Assembly (NCBI GenBank): GCA_002704665.1
Contig: PAHB01000068.1
Location: forward strand, 1-28,272
Direction of reading: 5' to 3'
Source: Pseudomonadota bacterium
GTDB taxonomy: Bacteria > Pseudomonadota > Gammaproteobacteria > Burkholderiales > Eutrophovitaceae
Length of the DNA stretch: 28,272 bases
Shown: positions 1-7,281 of the stretch, piece by piece
How positions within the stretch are numbered: position 1 is the first letter of the stretch
How the letters are laid out: each line of letters starts with the position of its first letter
Position numbers and translations under genes: made by a program
The notes under the pieces: generated by a model
Told to the model about the DNA's origin: nothing
Databases searched by the model: none
The model's input: only the letters and a program-made list of their open reading frames with translations

Positions 1-82
1 GTGCTACAAAAACTGTCTCATCGGGTGAAACAAAAAGAAGTTCTTGAGATTTTTCGTCAATCATTTGCTTCACTGTTTTCAT
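1..82 (-). CDS. CBS-domain protein, N-terminal fragment (runs off left edge)
   Basis: Only the first 27 codons lie in the window, reading leftwards from an ATG at 82. The peptide begins MKTVKQMIDEK and continues with LLFVSPDETVFVA. That pattern (short helix, then V-x-P-x-x-T/S-V-x-x-A) is the typical opening of small stand-alone CBS-domain proteins, which bind adenosyl ligands and regulate partners. The rest of the protein, including the second CBS motif, is outside the window, so the family call rests on this short match. Upstream is an AAG followed by ten consecutive G and TATG, so the Shine-Dalgarno element and its spacing to the start lie inside a homopolymer. It is divergent from the NhaP-type antiporter gene. 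Confidence 0.55.
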   Translation of the reverse strand, partial: MKTVKQMIDEKSQELLFVSPDETVFVA

Positions 83-83
83 A

Positions 84-93
84 CCCCCCCCCC
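84..93 (-). repeat. Ten-base G/C homopolymer in the ribosome-binding region of the CBS-domain gene
   Basis: Ten C on the plus strand, read as ten G in the mRNA, sit one base before the ATG at 82. The preceding AAG and the G run together form the only purine-rich ribosome-binding site. A change in run length would alter the spacing between the site and the start codon. A homopolymer sequencing error is equally possible. Confidence 0.8.
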
Positions 94-199
94 TTCTTTA
101 GCTAGCCACCAGTATTAAATCTCTTATTGTTCTTGTCAATGGACGAAAGCCGCATTTTTTTTGCGATAACTTTATTATTAGCTTTCACGCTTTTTTTCT

Positions 200-228
200 T
201 TATCACTTTGCATAGTCTAGGGTATCAT
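200..228 (+). promoter_or_regulatory. Candidate sigma-70 promoter for the NhaP-type gene
   Basis: TTATCA at 200-205 and TATCAT at 223-228 are separated by 17 bases, matching 4/6 and 5/6 of the sigma-70 consensus. Transcription would begin near 235, leaving a leader of about 43 bases with the strong GGAGGAG ribosome-binding site before the ATG at 278. Judged by eye only. Confidence 0.4.
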
Positions 229-277
229 TTAAAAAAAAGCGAAGGCTAGACATACATCGACAGCGGAGGAGAACTTA

Positions 278-1558
278 ATGCTCGAACTACCAGCTATAAT
301 ACTAGTGTGCGTATCTATTTTTGGATATTTAAATTATCGTTTCTTAAGATTGCCATTGACAGTTGGGCTTGCATTAATTGCGTTGATAGCCGGAATATTG
401 GTCTTGACAACTGATACGCTTTTACCCCAGATCGGTGTCTCCGCCCAAATCAGTGCTTGGTTGAATGAAATTGATTTCAACCGAACCTTAATGCACGGGA
501 TGCTTAGTTTTCTCTTGTTTGCCGGAGCGCTTCACGTTGACTTAAATGGACTATTAAAAGCAAAGTTACATGTCTCGCTACTAGCAACAGCCGGAGTCCT
601 TATTTCCACGTTTTTGAATGGATTGGTTTTCTATTTTGTTACCGGTTTTTTCGGATATGAAATTAAGTTTATCTACTGCCTAATTTTTGGAGTAATTGTC
701 TCACCAACAGATCCGGTAGCGGTAATGGCGCTACTAAAACGCCTAAAAGTCCCAAAACAATTGGAAGCTATAATCGGGGGAGAGAGTCTCTTTAATGACG
801 GAGTCGCGGTTGTTGTATTCTCCGTGCTAGTGACTATAGCCTTTGGAAGCACTACTGGGATCCATAGTGCCTCCGCTCCTGATGCCAACACGATATTAGG
901 TCTATTTGTTCGAGATGCTTTTGGCGGAGCTCTTCTTGGAATAGTTGCAGGCTACACAACATTCCTTTTGATGCGCCAGATAGATGACTATGTGGTTGAG
1001 ATTATTGCCACTCTCGCGCTTGTAACAGGTGCATATTCTCTTGCTATTGCCCTACATATTTCCGGCCCAATTGCGATGGTTATAGCCGGGGTATTTATTG
1101 GTAATACCGGTAGAAATTTGGCCATGAGCGAAAAAACACAGGTTCATGTCACTGATTTTTGGCATTTAGTTGACGAGATTCTCAATGCCGCGCTTTTTGT
1201 ACTTATTGGTTTCCAAGTAATCATGTTATCGTCGGAAATTTCTGTATGGATTATTAGCGCTATTTCGGTCGGTGTAGCAGTTGTTGCTAGATGGATTGCG
1301 GTGGCTACTCCTCTTACCTTTCTAAGCGCAATTGTTCAAAAAGAGAGAGGAGAGATCTCAATACTTACTTGGGCTGGATTAAAGGGAGGAATTTCCATAG
1401 CTTTGGCATTATCACTTCCGGACACCATGGAGTATAAAGGCATTATTTTAACCGCAGCTTACGCTGTTGTTGTGTTTTCGATCTTAATACAGGGATTAAC
1501 AATTGAAAAGTTAATTACTCATTATCATGGCGGCGACGATAACCAAAAACAGACTTAA
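278..1558 (+). CDS. CPA1-family Na+/H+ antiporter, NhaP-type
   Basis: This 426-residue inner-membrane protein should exchange Na+ (or another monovalent cation) for protons, in pH and Na+ homeostasis. It is almost wholly hydrophobic, with roughly a dozen predicted membrane segments. Family hallmarks are SPTDPVAVMALLK (Asp145) and GESLFNDGVAVVVF (Asn173-Asp174, the cation-binding ND pair of CPA1 carriers), then FWHLVDEILNAALFVLIGF further on. There is no long C-terminal cytoplasmic regulatory domain; the protein ends shortly after the last membrane segment with a hydrophilic tail. The ATG at 278 has a strong GGAGGAG site seven bases upstream. Its stop overlaps that of the convergent dehydrogenase gene by 4 bp. 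The exact ion (Na+, K+ or Li+) cannot be read from the sequence. Confidence 0.9.
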   Translation: MLELPAIILVCVSIFGYLNYRFLRLPLTVGLALIALIAGILVLTTDTLLPQIGVSAQISAWLNEIDFNRTLMHGMLSFLLFAGALHVDLNGLLKAKLHVSLLATAGVLISTFLNGLVFYFVTGFFGYEIKFIYCLIFGVIVSPTDPVAVMALLKRLKVPKQLEAIIGGESLFNDGVAVVVFSVLVTIAFGSTTGIHSASAPDANTILGLFVRDAFGGALLGIVAGYTTFLLMRQIDDYVVEIIATLALVTGAYSLAIALHISGPIAMVIAGVFIGNTGRNLAMSEKTQVHVTDFWHLVDEILNAALFVLIGFQVIMLSSEISVWIISAISVGVAVVARWIAVATPLTFLSAIVQKERGEISILTWAGLKGGISIALALSLPDTMEYKGIILTAAYAVVVFSILIQGLTIEKLITHYHGGDDNQKQT

Positions 1559-2535
1559 GCTAGGCAACCAGGGTTCACTAAATCTGGAGGGATTTCTCCG
1601 TCCAAGGCTTTGGCTAAATTTACTGCAGCTTTCATAGCCATCGCCTTTCTTGTCTTTATTGTCGCACTGCCTAGGTGCGGAGATAAAACAACGTTACGAA
1701 GCCTAAAAAAATCAGGGTTTATGTCTGGTTCGTTTTCATAAACATCCAACCCAGCAGAAAAAATACTTCCTTTTTCTAATGCTTCTACTAGAGCAGTATC
1801 ATCCACAATACCTCCTCGAGCCATATTCACCAATACGGCATCCTTTTTCATTAAAGACAATTCCTGCTCGCCTATGAAATGATGAGTCTCTGGAGTATGC
1901 GGAAGAATTAAAATAATAATATCAGATTTTTCCAGCAGTTCTTGTTTAGAAACAAAGGTAGCAGATAGCCTCTCTTCCACACTCCTTGGCAATGCATTTC
2001 GCGTATGATACAAAACGCTTCCTCGGAAAGAAATGGCTCTCCTTGCTATAGCCTGCCCTATACGCCCAAAACCCATAAAACCAAAAACACTTCCATTTAC
2101 ATCACGACTGAGAAGATCCGTAAACGGAGATTTTTCCCATTTCCTTTCCCTGAGGTACATCTCATACCGAGGAATTTGCCTGCACGCGGCAATTGTGAGA
2201 CCCAAAGCATAATCAGCGACTGTTTCATCTAACACACCTGGGGTATTTGTCACCATCACTCCACGTTCCGTACAAGCTTCTATATCGATATTGTCATACC
2301 CTACCGCTGTGTTGCTAATAACTCGAAGCTTTTTACAACGATCAAGTAGATCAGTGTCGACTATTTCTGAGGTCGAGATTTGGGCCCCAATCGCGTCACG
2401 CATATGATCAATTAATTGCCTTCGGTCGAAAGATATGTCTTTTTGATTATCAAAAACATTAAATCTTTCTTTAAGAAAATCAATAGTTTCTGGGAAAAAT
2501 TTGCGAGTAACTAAAACGTAATCACTCATCCTCAT
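1555..2535 (-). CDS. D-isomer-specific 2-hydroxyacid dehydrogenase (glyoxylate/hydroxypyruvate reductase-like)
   Basis: A 326-residue cytoplasmic NAD(P)H-dependent enzyme that interconverts 2-oxoacids and D-2-hydroxyacids; glyoxylate and hydroxypyruvate are the likeliest substrates by similarity to the GhrB/GyaR group. The Rossmann motif is GFGRIG (residues 155-160). The catalytic triad is in place: Arg240 in NMARGG, Glu269 in DVYENEP, His287 in SPHLGSAT. The N-terminal substrate-binding part carries NTAVGYDNID and NTPGVLDETVAD. It is the last gene of the TRAP operon, 10 bases after dctM, suggesting it reduces or oxidises the imported acid. M1 (2535) and M3 (2529) are alternative starts, and neither has a clear ribosome-binding site. 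The exact substrate is uncertain. Confidence 0.88.
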   Translation of the reverse strand: MRMSDYVLVTRKFFPETIDFLKERFNVFDNQKDISFDRRQLIDHMRDAIGAQISTSEIVDTDLLDRCKKLRVISNTAVGYDNIDIEACTERGVMVTNTPGVLDETVADYALGLTIAACRQIPRYEMYLRERKWEKSPFTDLLSRDVNGSVFGFMGFGRIGQAIARRAISFRGSVLYHTRNALPRSVEERLSATFVSKQELLEKSDIIILILPHTPETHHFIGEQELSLMKKDAVLVNMARGGIVDDTALVEALEKGSIFSAGLDVYENEPDINPDFFRLRNVVLSPHLGSATIKTRKAMAMKAAVNLAKALDGEIPPDLVNPGCLA

Positions 2536-2545
2536 CTACCATTCT

Positions 2546-3994
2546 TTACTGGTAAAACATTTGAGGCAACCATAGCCCGATAGCTGGAAATAACACCAGG
2601 AGCACCATCGCTGTTATCTGTAGCATCATGAACGGGATCATTCCCATAAAAATATCAGTTAATTGTACTTGCGGTGGCGCCACGCCTTTAAGGTAGTAAG
2701 CCGACATTGCCATCGGTGGCGATAAAAATGCGGTTTGTAAATTTATAGCGGTCAGCAGCCCAAAAAACAATGGGTCAATTCCAAAATTGGGTAACATGGG
2801 CAAAAATATAGGAACAAAAATGATTATAATCACCGTCCAATCCAGCGGCCATCCCAATAAAAAAATCAACAACTGCGAAATAAACAAGAAACCGCCCGGA
2901 GACAAGTCCATAGAGTAAACCCAACTCTCTAAAAGGTTTTGCCCGCCAAGAATTGCAAATGTGGACGAAAATACCTGTGAACCAACCAACAACCAAATAA
3001 CCATTGCGGTAGTTCTGGAAGTAAGAAATACCGATTCTTTTATCCGGGAAAAATCTAAACGCCTATATGCTGCTGCAAGTAAGGCCGCTCCTAAAGCTCC
3101 GACAGCTGCTGCCTCAGTCGGAGTTGCTATACCAAAAAGAATACTCCCCAAAACTGATCCAACCAAAAGTGCGAGGGGAATAAATGATGTGAGCAACATA
3201 CTGAAAACCTTGCTAAATGACGCTACTCTTTCACTTGCAGGCAGCACTGGCGCGTCCCCCGGCCTCATTAAAACTCGTACTACAACATATCCTATGTACA
3301 TACCCGCCAACATCAACCCCGGAATGATGGCTCCCATGTATAGCTGAACGACTGAGACTCCAGCCTGAGAACCATAAAGAATCAAAAGCACGCTGGGTGG
3401 AATAAGTATACCTAGGCAGCCTCCAGCCGCAATAGAGCCAGCGGATAGTCTAACATTATACCCCGCCTTCAACATTGGAGGCAGTACCAAAAGTCCCATC
3501 AAGGTAACCACTGCTCCTATGATACCTGTAGCTGCAGCGAACATGGCACACGTTAGGATCGTAGCAACAGCCAGAGCACCGGGAACGCCAGACATAGCAA
3601 CCTGCAAACTTCTAAAAAGTCGATCAATAATTCCAGATCTCTCCACGATGTAGCCCATAAATATGAATAGTGGTACTGCAATAATTACGTCTAAAGTCAT
3701 TACCCCGTAGGTTCTACTGACCATTGTTGCAAACACGGGATTTTCAAGAAACGCCATCCCAGGTTTTCCAAAAGCTACAAAACCGAATAGCATACCTAAT
3801 CCAATAAGGGTGAATGCTATAGGGAAACCGAAAATAATCGAGCAAATAATCATTCCCAGCATAACCATTGCAAGATGAGGATGGGTAATTTGGGAGGGTG
3901 GCGGTAAAAATAAAACATAGGCTAAGATAACAAGAGCAACTATGCTGAAACCAATGGTTTTAGCGTCAAACTTGATAGATCGTAAAAAGTTCAT
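2546..3994 (-). CDS. dctM: TRAP transporter large permease subunit
   Basis: The 482-residue DctM is the ion-coupled translocation subunit of a tripartite ATP-independent periplasmic transporter, which uses the Na+ gradient to move an organic acid into the cell. The protein is hydrophobic throughout. Family landmarks include IFMGYIVERSGI, SAGSIAAGGCLGILIPPS and FGIATPTEAAAVGALGA, with INLQTAFLSPPMA near the C-terminus. It is longer than a minimal DctM (about 430 residues), with an extra N-terminal hydrophobic segment before the usual start of the family. Its ATG overlaps the dctQ stop as ATGA, so the two permease subunits are translationally coupled. Substrate specificity is not set by this subunit. 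Confidence 0.93.
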   Translation of the reverse strand: MNFLRSIKFDAKTIGFSIVALVILAYVLFLPPPSQITHPHLAMVMLGMIICSIIFGFPIAFTLIGLGMLFGFVAFGKPGMAFLENPVFATMVSRTYGVMTLDVIIAVPLFIFMGYIVERSGIIDRLFRSLQVAMSGVPGALAVATILTCAMFAAATGIIGAVVTLMGLLVLPPMLKAGYNVRLSAGSIAAGGCLGILIPPSVLLILYGSQAGVSVVQLYMGAIIPGLMLAGMYIGYVVVRVLMRPGDAPVLPASERVASFSKVFSMLLTSFIPLALLVGSVLGSILFGIATPTEAAAVGALGAALLAAAYRRLDFSRIKESVFLTSRTTAMVIWLLVGSQVFSSTFAILGGQNLLESWVYSMDLSPGGFLFISQLLIFLLGWPLDWTVIIIIFVPIFLPMLPNFGIDPLFFGLLTAINLQTAFLSPPMAMSAYYLKGVAPPQVQLTDIFMGMIPFMMLQITAMVLLVLFPAIGLWLPQMFYQ

Positions 3995-4590
3995 TTCGAT
4001 TTCTCCTCCGACGATCTTTCTTCCTGAAATGTGGCTTGCAAATCCTCAACATCATCCCCTTCAACATCATCTGGACGAGCAGGCCATTGACCATTTCTTA
4101 TACAAACGACACATCTGTTAATTTCTGAGAGCCCCTGCAAAAGCAATAGGAATCCAGCAACTGGTATGACAACTTTAAACGGATAAATAGGAACTCCGGA
4201 TGAAGTCACGCTAGACACCTCTTGATTTGCAATAGAATTACCGGCAAATTTCACTCCAGCGTAAACCAAGGCCACAATCCCCGGAAGGAAAAATAAAAAG
4301 TAAAGAATAAGATCGAACCAAGCTTGAGTTTTAGGAGACAGCGTTCGGTAAACCATATCGGCCCTAACATGGCCGCCTCGCGATAGGGTATAAGCCCCAG
4401 CCATCATGAACATCGTTCCATAAAGTATGTAGGCCACATCGAAACCCCATTGCGTCTGATTGTTTAGCAAATAACGCATCACTACGTCGTAACATACAAT
4501 CAACGTGAGTATCAAGACACACCAAGCAAATATTTTTCCTGACCATTCACTTAAAAAATTAATTACTGGTTGAAGTTTTTCCACTCCCAA
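3991..4590 (-). CDS. dctQ: TRAP transporter small permease subunit
   Basis: The 199-residue DctQ is the small membrane partner of DctM in the TRAP permease. About four membrane segments are visible, with the conserved WGFDVAYILYGTMFMMAGAY and GGHVRADMVYRTLS stretches of the family. A hydrophilic, acidic C-terminal tail of about 35 residues (many Asp, Glu and Ser) follows the last segment. The frame opens with TTG at 4590; a GTG at 4584 lies about nine bases after GGGAGGG and is the better-spaced start. It overlaps dctM by 4 bp and is separated from dctP by 79 bases holding a large stem-loop. Confidence 0.9.
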   Translation of the reverse strand: MGVEKLQPVINFLSEWSGKIFAWCVLILTLIVCYDVVMRYLLNNQTQWGFDVAYILYGTMFMMAGAYTLSRGGHVRADMVYRTLSPKTQAWFDLILYFLFFLPGIVALVYAGVKFAGNSIANQEVSSVTSSGVPIYPFKVVIPVAGFLLLLQGLSEINRCVVCIRNGQWPARPDDVEGDDVEDLQATFQEERSSEEKSK

Positions 4591-4615
4591 CTTCCCTCCC
4601 GAGGCCGATAAAGTA

Positions 4616-4656
4616 TAAGCTGGTGGGGTTTAAACCGTTCCCCACCCGTTAGCTTA
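4616..4656 (-). promoter_or_regulatory. Large stem-loop between dctP and dctQ
   Basis: GGTGGGG (4622-4628) pairs perfectly with CCCCACC (4640-4646) around an 11-base loop, and the outer arms TAAGCT (4616-4621) and AGCTTA (4651-4656) extend the pairing with a four-base bulge. No T-run follows on the transcribed strand, so a full intrinsic terminator is unlikely. Position suggests an mRNA-stabilising or partially attenuating hairpin that lets the binding protein be made in excess over the permease, as in other binding-protein operons. Confidence 0.6.
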
Positions 4657-4669
4657 GATTAATTAAATT

Positions 4670-5869
4670 TCAACCAAAATAATGATCAAAAGCTTGCTTT
4701 GGATTAGCGATAAAGGTCGTTTGATAAGCAACAGCCCGTTTCATGAAATCTTTTTGAGAATCCACTATCTTCGTGAAAAGAGGGTTAGATTTGCCTCTAT
4801 CCTCAATGATTTTATCCCAAGCTTTGAGCTGAGCTTTAAGAATATCGTCTGGTGTTTTTATAAACTCGACACCTCTTTCATCTCGCAGTTCGACATATTT
4901 TTTGGAAAAAAGGTCGATAGTATGCCAACTCATTTGAGCCGAAGCGGCTTTGGCGGCAATCTTCCAAATAGCTTTGTATTGTTCCGGAAGACCATCCCAA
5001 ACCCGTTTGTTGAGCAGTACTTCAAAAAATTCCGATGGTTGGTGATAGCTTTGCACCATGCATACTTTGGAGACATCTGGAAATCCCAATGCCATGTCGG
5101 ATGCAGGGTTATTAAATTCCGCCGCATCAATAACACCTCTCTCAAGGGCGGGGACGATCTCACCTCCGGGAATCGCAACTACCGATGCTCCCATATTTTT
5201 GAAAACATCAATTGCTAGACCTACCGTCCGGTATTTTATTCCTTTAAATTCATCCGCCGACTTTACTTCTTTACGGAACCACCCCAAAGGCTGCATCATC
5301 ATCCCACCATAAGCCAGAGGAACAACATCTAGTTTCAGCACATCATTATACATTTCGGTATAAAGTTGTTGACCTCCTCCATATTCAAGCCACGCTAATA
5401 TCGTATTCGCATCCGCTCCAAGGTAAGGGCCTGTTCCAAATAAAGAAAGGGCATCGTTTTTTCCATACCAATAAGCTGGCACAGCATGACTACCATCCAA
5501 AACACCTTGATGAACTGCATCGGCTTGGTCTAGGGCGCCGACAACGGCACCCGCTGGCAGAAGTTCGACCGTCATCCTACCGCCTGATAGATCTTTTACG
5601 TATCCATAAATTTGCTGGGCCACCTCAAAAAGTGGATCTTTAGCTGGAAATCCAGCCTGTACCTTAAGTTTAACCTCCGGAAGATCACTTCCGGATGCTG
5701 CCCCACTCGCCTCCGGAGCCGATTGCTGATTATTATTTCCTCCCACACCACAGCCAGCGAGGGATGCCAAAGCAGTAGCGCCGCCTGCTAAAGCTGCTTT
5801 ACTCATAAAACGTCGCCTAGAACTTTGTGAAGTATTTTTTGATGTTTTCAACTTTTTTTCTTCTCCCAT
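4670..5869 (-). CDS. dctP: TRAP transporter substrate-binding protein, predicted Tat-exported lipoprotein
   Basis: The 399-residue periplasmic receptor captures the organic acid and hands it to DctQM. The N-terminus has a twin-arginine signal (SRRRFMSK, Arg18-Arg19), then an Ala/Leu-rich stretch and a lipobox LAGC with Cys40, followed by a Gly/Asn/Ser-rich linker. Export by Tat and lipid anchoring are therefore predicted, whereas most DctP proteins are soluble Sec substrates. The mature part has DctP-family signatures such as LSGGRMTVELLPAGAVV and GGEIVPALERGVIDAAEFNN, nearest in style to the 2-oxo/2-hydroxy monocarboxylate (TakP-like) receptors. It is first in the operon, with AGGAGG about ten bases before the ATG. 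Substrate assignment to a monocarboxylate is inference. Confidence 0.9.
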   Translation of the reverse strand: MGEEKKLKTSKNTSQSSRRRFMSKAALAGGATALASLAGCGVGGNNNQQSAPEASGAASGSDLPEVKLKVQAGFPAKDPLFEVAQQIYGYVKDLSGGRMTVELLPAGAVVGALDQADAVHQGVLDGSHAVPAYWYGKNDALSLFGTGPYLGADANTILAWLEYGGGQQLYTEMYNDVLKLDVVPLAYGGMMMQPLGWFRKEVKSADEFKGIKYRTVGLAIDVFKNMGASVVAIPGGEIVPALERGVIDAAEFNNPASDMALGFPDVSKVCMVQSYHQPSEFFEVLLNKRVWDGLPEQYKAIWKIAAKAASAQMSWHTIDLFSKKYVELRDERGVEFIKTPDDILKAQLKAWDKIIEDRGKSNPLFTKIVDSQKDFMKRAVAYQTTFIANPKQAFDHYFG

Positions 5870-5913
5870 TTCCCTTAATCCTCCTCTATTCTCTCACTAT
5901 TATCTAATCTCGA

Positions 5914-5933
5914 TTGGGTTAATAATAGCCCAA
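5914..5933. promoter_or_regulatory. Imperfect 20-bp palindrome upstream of dctP, candidate operator
   Basis: The arms TTGGGTTAAT and AATAGCCCAA are complementary at 8 of 10 positions, with perfect TTGGG/CCCAA ends. It lies 45-64 bases before the dctP start, where a regulator of the TRAP operon would bind. No regulator gene adjoins the operon, and I cannot assign a family. Confidence 0.35.
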
Positions 5934-6114
5934 ACTATACTAAAAGACATACCAAATTAAGCTTGCACTTTTGTCGATAACACTCGCAATTCTTGACCAA
6001 CGATCTTACGCGACCCTTTATTTAATATCTACTTATTTATAAATGACCCAATCATACCATTTGAAAACATGTACTAAGATTGCTTTATAAGGCTTACCGA
6101 TCTCGCTTAGCCGG

Positions 6115-6142
6115 TTGTCAGTAAATAACAACCTGCTACAAT
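6115..6142 (+). promoter_or_regulatory. Sigma-70 promoter for the Mrp-like operon, with overlapping dyad
   Basis: TTGTCA (6115-6120) and TACAAT (6137-6142) are 16 bases apart, each one mismatch from consensus. A perfect dyad GGTTGT (6113-6118) / ACAACC (6128-6133) overlaps the -35 box and spacer, where a repressor would compete with RNA polymerase. GTTGTCA is repeated at 6165-6171. Transcription would begin near 6149. Confidence 0.55.
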
Positions 6143-6181
6143 TACTACTCGTTTCAAAAATACAGTTGTCACACATTAACT

Positions 6182-6649
6182 ATGCGATCATTAAGTCTCT
6201 TTATTGTACTGTTTACATTTTGGTTGCTTTTATCAGGCATTTATAATGTTTTCCTAATCTCCGCAGGGAGTCTAATTGCTGCACTTACTGTCTGGTTTGC
6301 AAAACGAATGGAGGTTATTGATCATGAGGGACATCCAATTGGCCATGCTTTTTCTGTGATATTTCTTTATTGGCCTTGGCTCCTTAAGGAGATTTGTGTT
6401 TCAGCCCTAAAGGTATCCAAACTAATCTTATCTCCATCGTTACCAATTTCTCCCAAAATGGATAATGTTAACCTAAGCCAAAAAACAGATTTGGGTCGAA
6501 CAATCTTCGCTAATTCTATTACTCTCACCCCGGGCACGATTGCTGTTGAAATTAACAAGGAAACTATTTTGGTCCATGCTCTCGAAAACCAGAGTCTTGA
6601 AGATCTCAAGAAAGGCGATATGGACAAGAGGGTTACTCATTTAGAGTAA
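6182..6649 (+). CDS. mrpE: Mrp-like cation/proton antiporter subunit E
   Basis: The 155-residue MrpE/MnhE subunit sits at one end of the Mrp complex in the inner membrane. Two N-terminal membrane segments precede the family pattern YWPWLLKEICVSALKVSKLIL. A soluble C-terminal domain follows, with ANSITLTPGTIAVEI, the most conserved part of the family, and a charged tail. It is the first gene of the operon, about 32 bases after the predicted transcription start. No convincing Shine-Dalgarno sequence precedes the ATG, which is odd for the lead gene of a large operon. The N-terminus nevertheless aligns with the family start. mrpF begins 5 bases after the stop. Confidence 0.9.
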   Translation: MRSLSLFIVLFTFWLLLSGIYNVFLISAGSLIAALTVWFAKRMEVIDHEGHPIGHAFSVIFLYWPWLLKEICVSALKVSKLILSPSLPISPKMDNVNLSQKTDLGRTIFANSITLTPGTIAVEINKETILVHALENQSLEDLKKGDMDKRVTHLE

Positions 6650-6654
6650 TAATT

Positions 6655-6948
6655 ATGTTCGAATTAGCCGCCATCTGTTTGCTTTTTACCCTAGCCACCA
6701 GTCTTTTTAGAGCAATAAAGGGGCCAACAATCTTCGATCGTGCCCAAGCGGTAAACACCGCAGGGACCATAGCGGTCCTACTAATTGCGGTTTATGGATT
6801 TCTAAGTGGTCGACCAGATTTCCTTGATTTGGCGATTGTTTACGGACTTTTAAATATTGTTGGAACTATAGCAATACTAAAATTTTTCCGTTTTGGTGAT
6901 TTGGGAGACGACGGAAACAGCTATACTCGAGGAGAAACTGATGAATGA
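6655..6948 (+). CDS. mrpF: Mrp-like cation/proton antiporter subunit F
   Basis: This 97-residue, three-segment membrane protein matches MrpF/MnhF. The diagnostic loop is AIKGPTIFDRAQAVNTAGT near residue 20-40 (family G-P-T-x-x-D-R-x-x-A-x-N). It is followed by DFLDLAIVYGLLNIVGTIAI. MrpF packs beside MrpG and MrpE and is needed for assembly and transport, without known redox function. Its last codons overlap the start of mrpG by 8 bases, and the GGAG for mrpG is embedded in its own coding sequence. Confidence 0.9.
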   Translation: MFELAAICLLFTLATSLFRAIKGPTIFDRAQAVNTAGTIAVLLIAVYGFLSGRPDFLDLAIVYGLLNIVGTIAILKFFRFGDLGDDGNSYTRGETDE

Positions 6949-7252
6949 ATGGGTGGACGTTCTTAGCTTCTTCCTAATAGCCTTAGGGGGATCGTTTTGT
7001 ATTATTGGTGGAATTGGCTTAATAAGAATGCCTGATTTTTTTACAAGATTGCACGCCGCAAGTGTTATCGAGACCTTAGGCGCTGGTTTTTTAATTTTCG
7101 GAATGCTTCTTCAATCAGGTGTTAGCCTTATCAGCATCAAACTGCTCTTCATTGCACTTCTGGTATTTTTTACAAGTCCTACCGCAACTCACGCATTAGC
7201 TCGCGCTGCCGTGGTCAAAGGTGTGCAGTATTTTAAGAAAAAGGATGAATAA
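6941..7252 (+). CDS. mrpG: Mrp-like cation/proton antiporter subunit G
   Basis: The 103-residue MrpG/MnhG subunit has three membrane segments and the family core GGIGLIRMPDFFTRLHAAS, followed by ETLGAGFLIFGMLL. The ATG at 6941 was chosen over an upstream in-frame start because it has GGAG seven bases before it, gives the normal family N-terminus, and overlaps the mrpF stop. The short C-terminus is basic. The end of the gene contains AAGGATG, which can serve as the ribosome-binding site for the following DUF4040 gene. Confidence 0.9.
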   Translation: MNEWVDVLSFFLIALGGSFCIIGGIGLIRMPDFFTRLHAASVIETLGAGFLIFGMLLQSGVSLISIKLLFIALLVFFTSPTATHALARAAVVKGVQYFKKKDE

Positions 7253-7281
7253 GAATTGATACATTAATCAACACTTCTTTA

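Larger units (their letters stand above)
5870..6181. other. Divergent intergenic region between dctP and the Mrp-like operon
   Basis: These 312 bases contain no gene or RNA that I recognise. They hold the control regions for two divergent operons: an imperfect palindrome near dctP and a good sigma-70 promoter with an overlapping dyad near the first mrp gene. A weaker upstream promoter-like pair (TTGAAA at 6061, TTATAA at 6085, 18-base gap) is also visible. Confidence 0.7.

Noticed and set aside
100..250. CTAGCC near 102 and GGCTAG near 243 as an inverted repeat around the nhaP promoter
   Set aside because: Six bases at a separation of about 140 is expected by chance.
4682..5218. Plus-strand frame of 178 codons antisense to dctP
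   Set aside because: It lies wholly within a clear dctP gene and has no family features; a shadow of codon bias.
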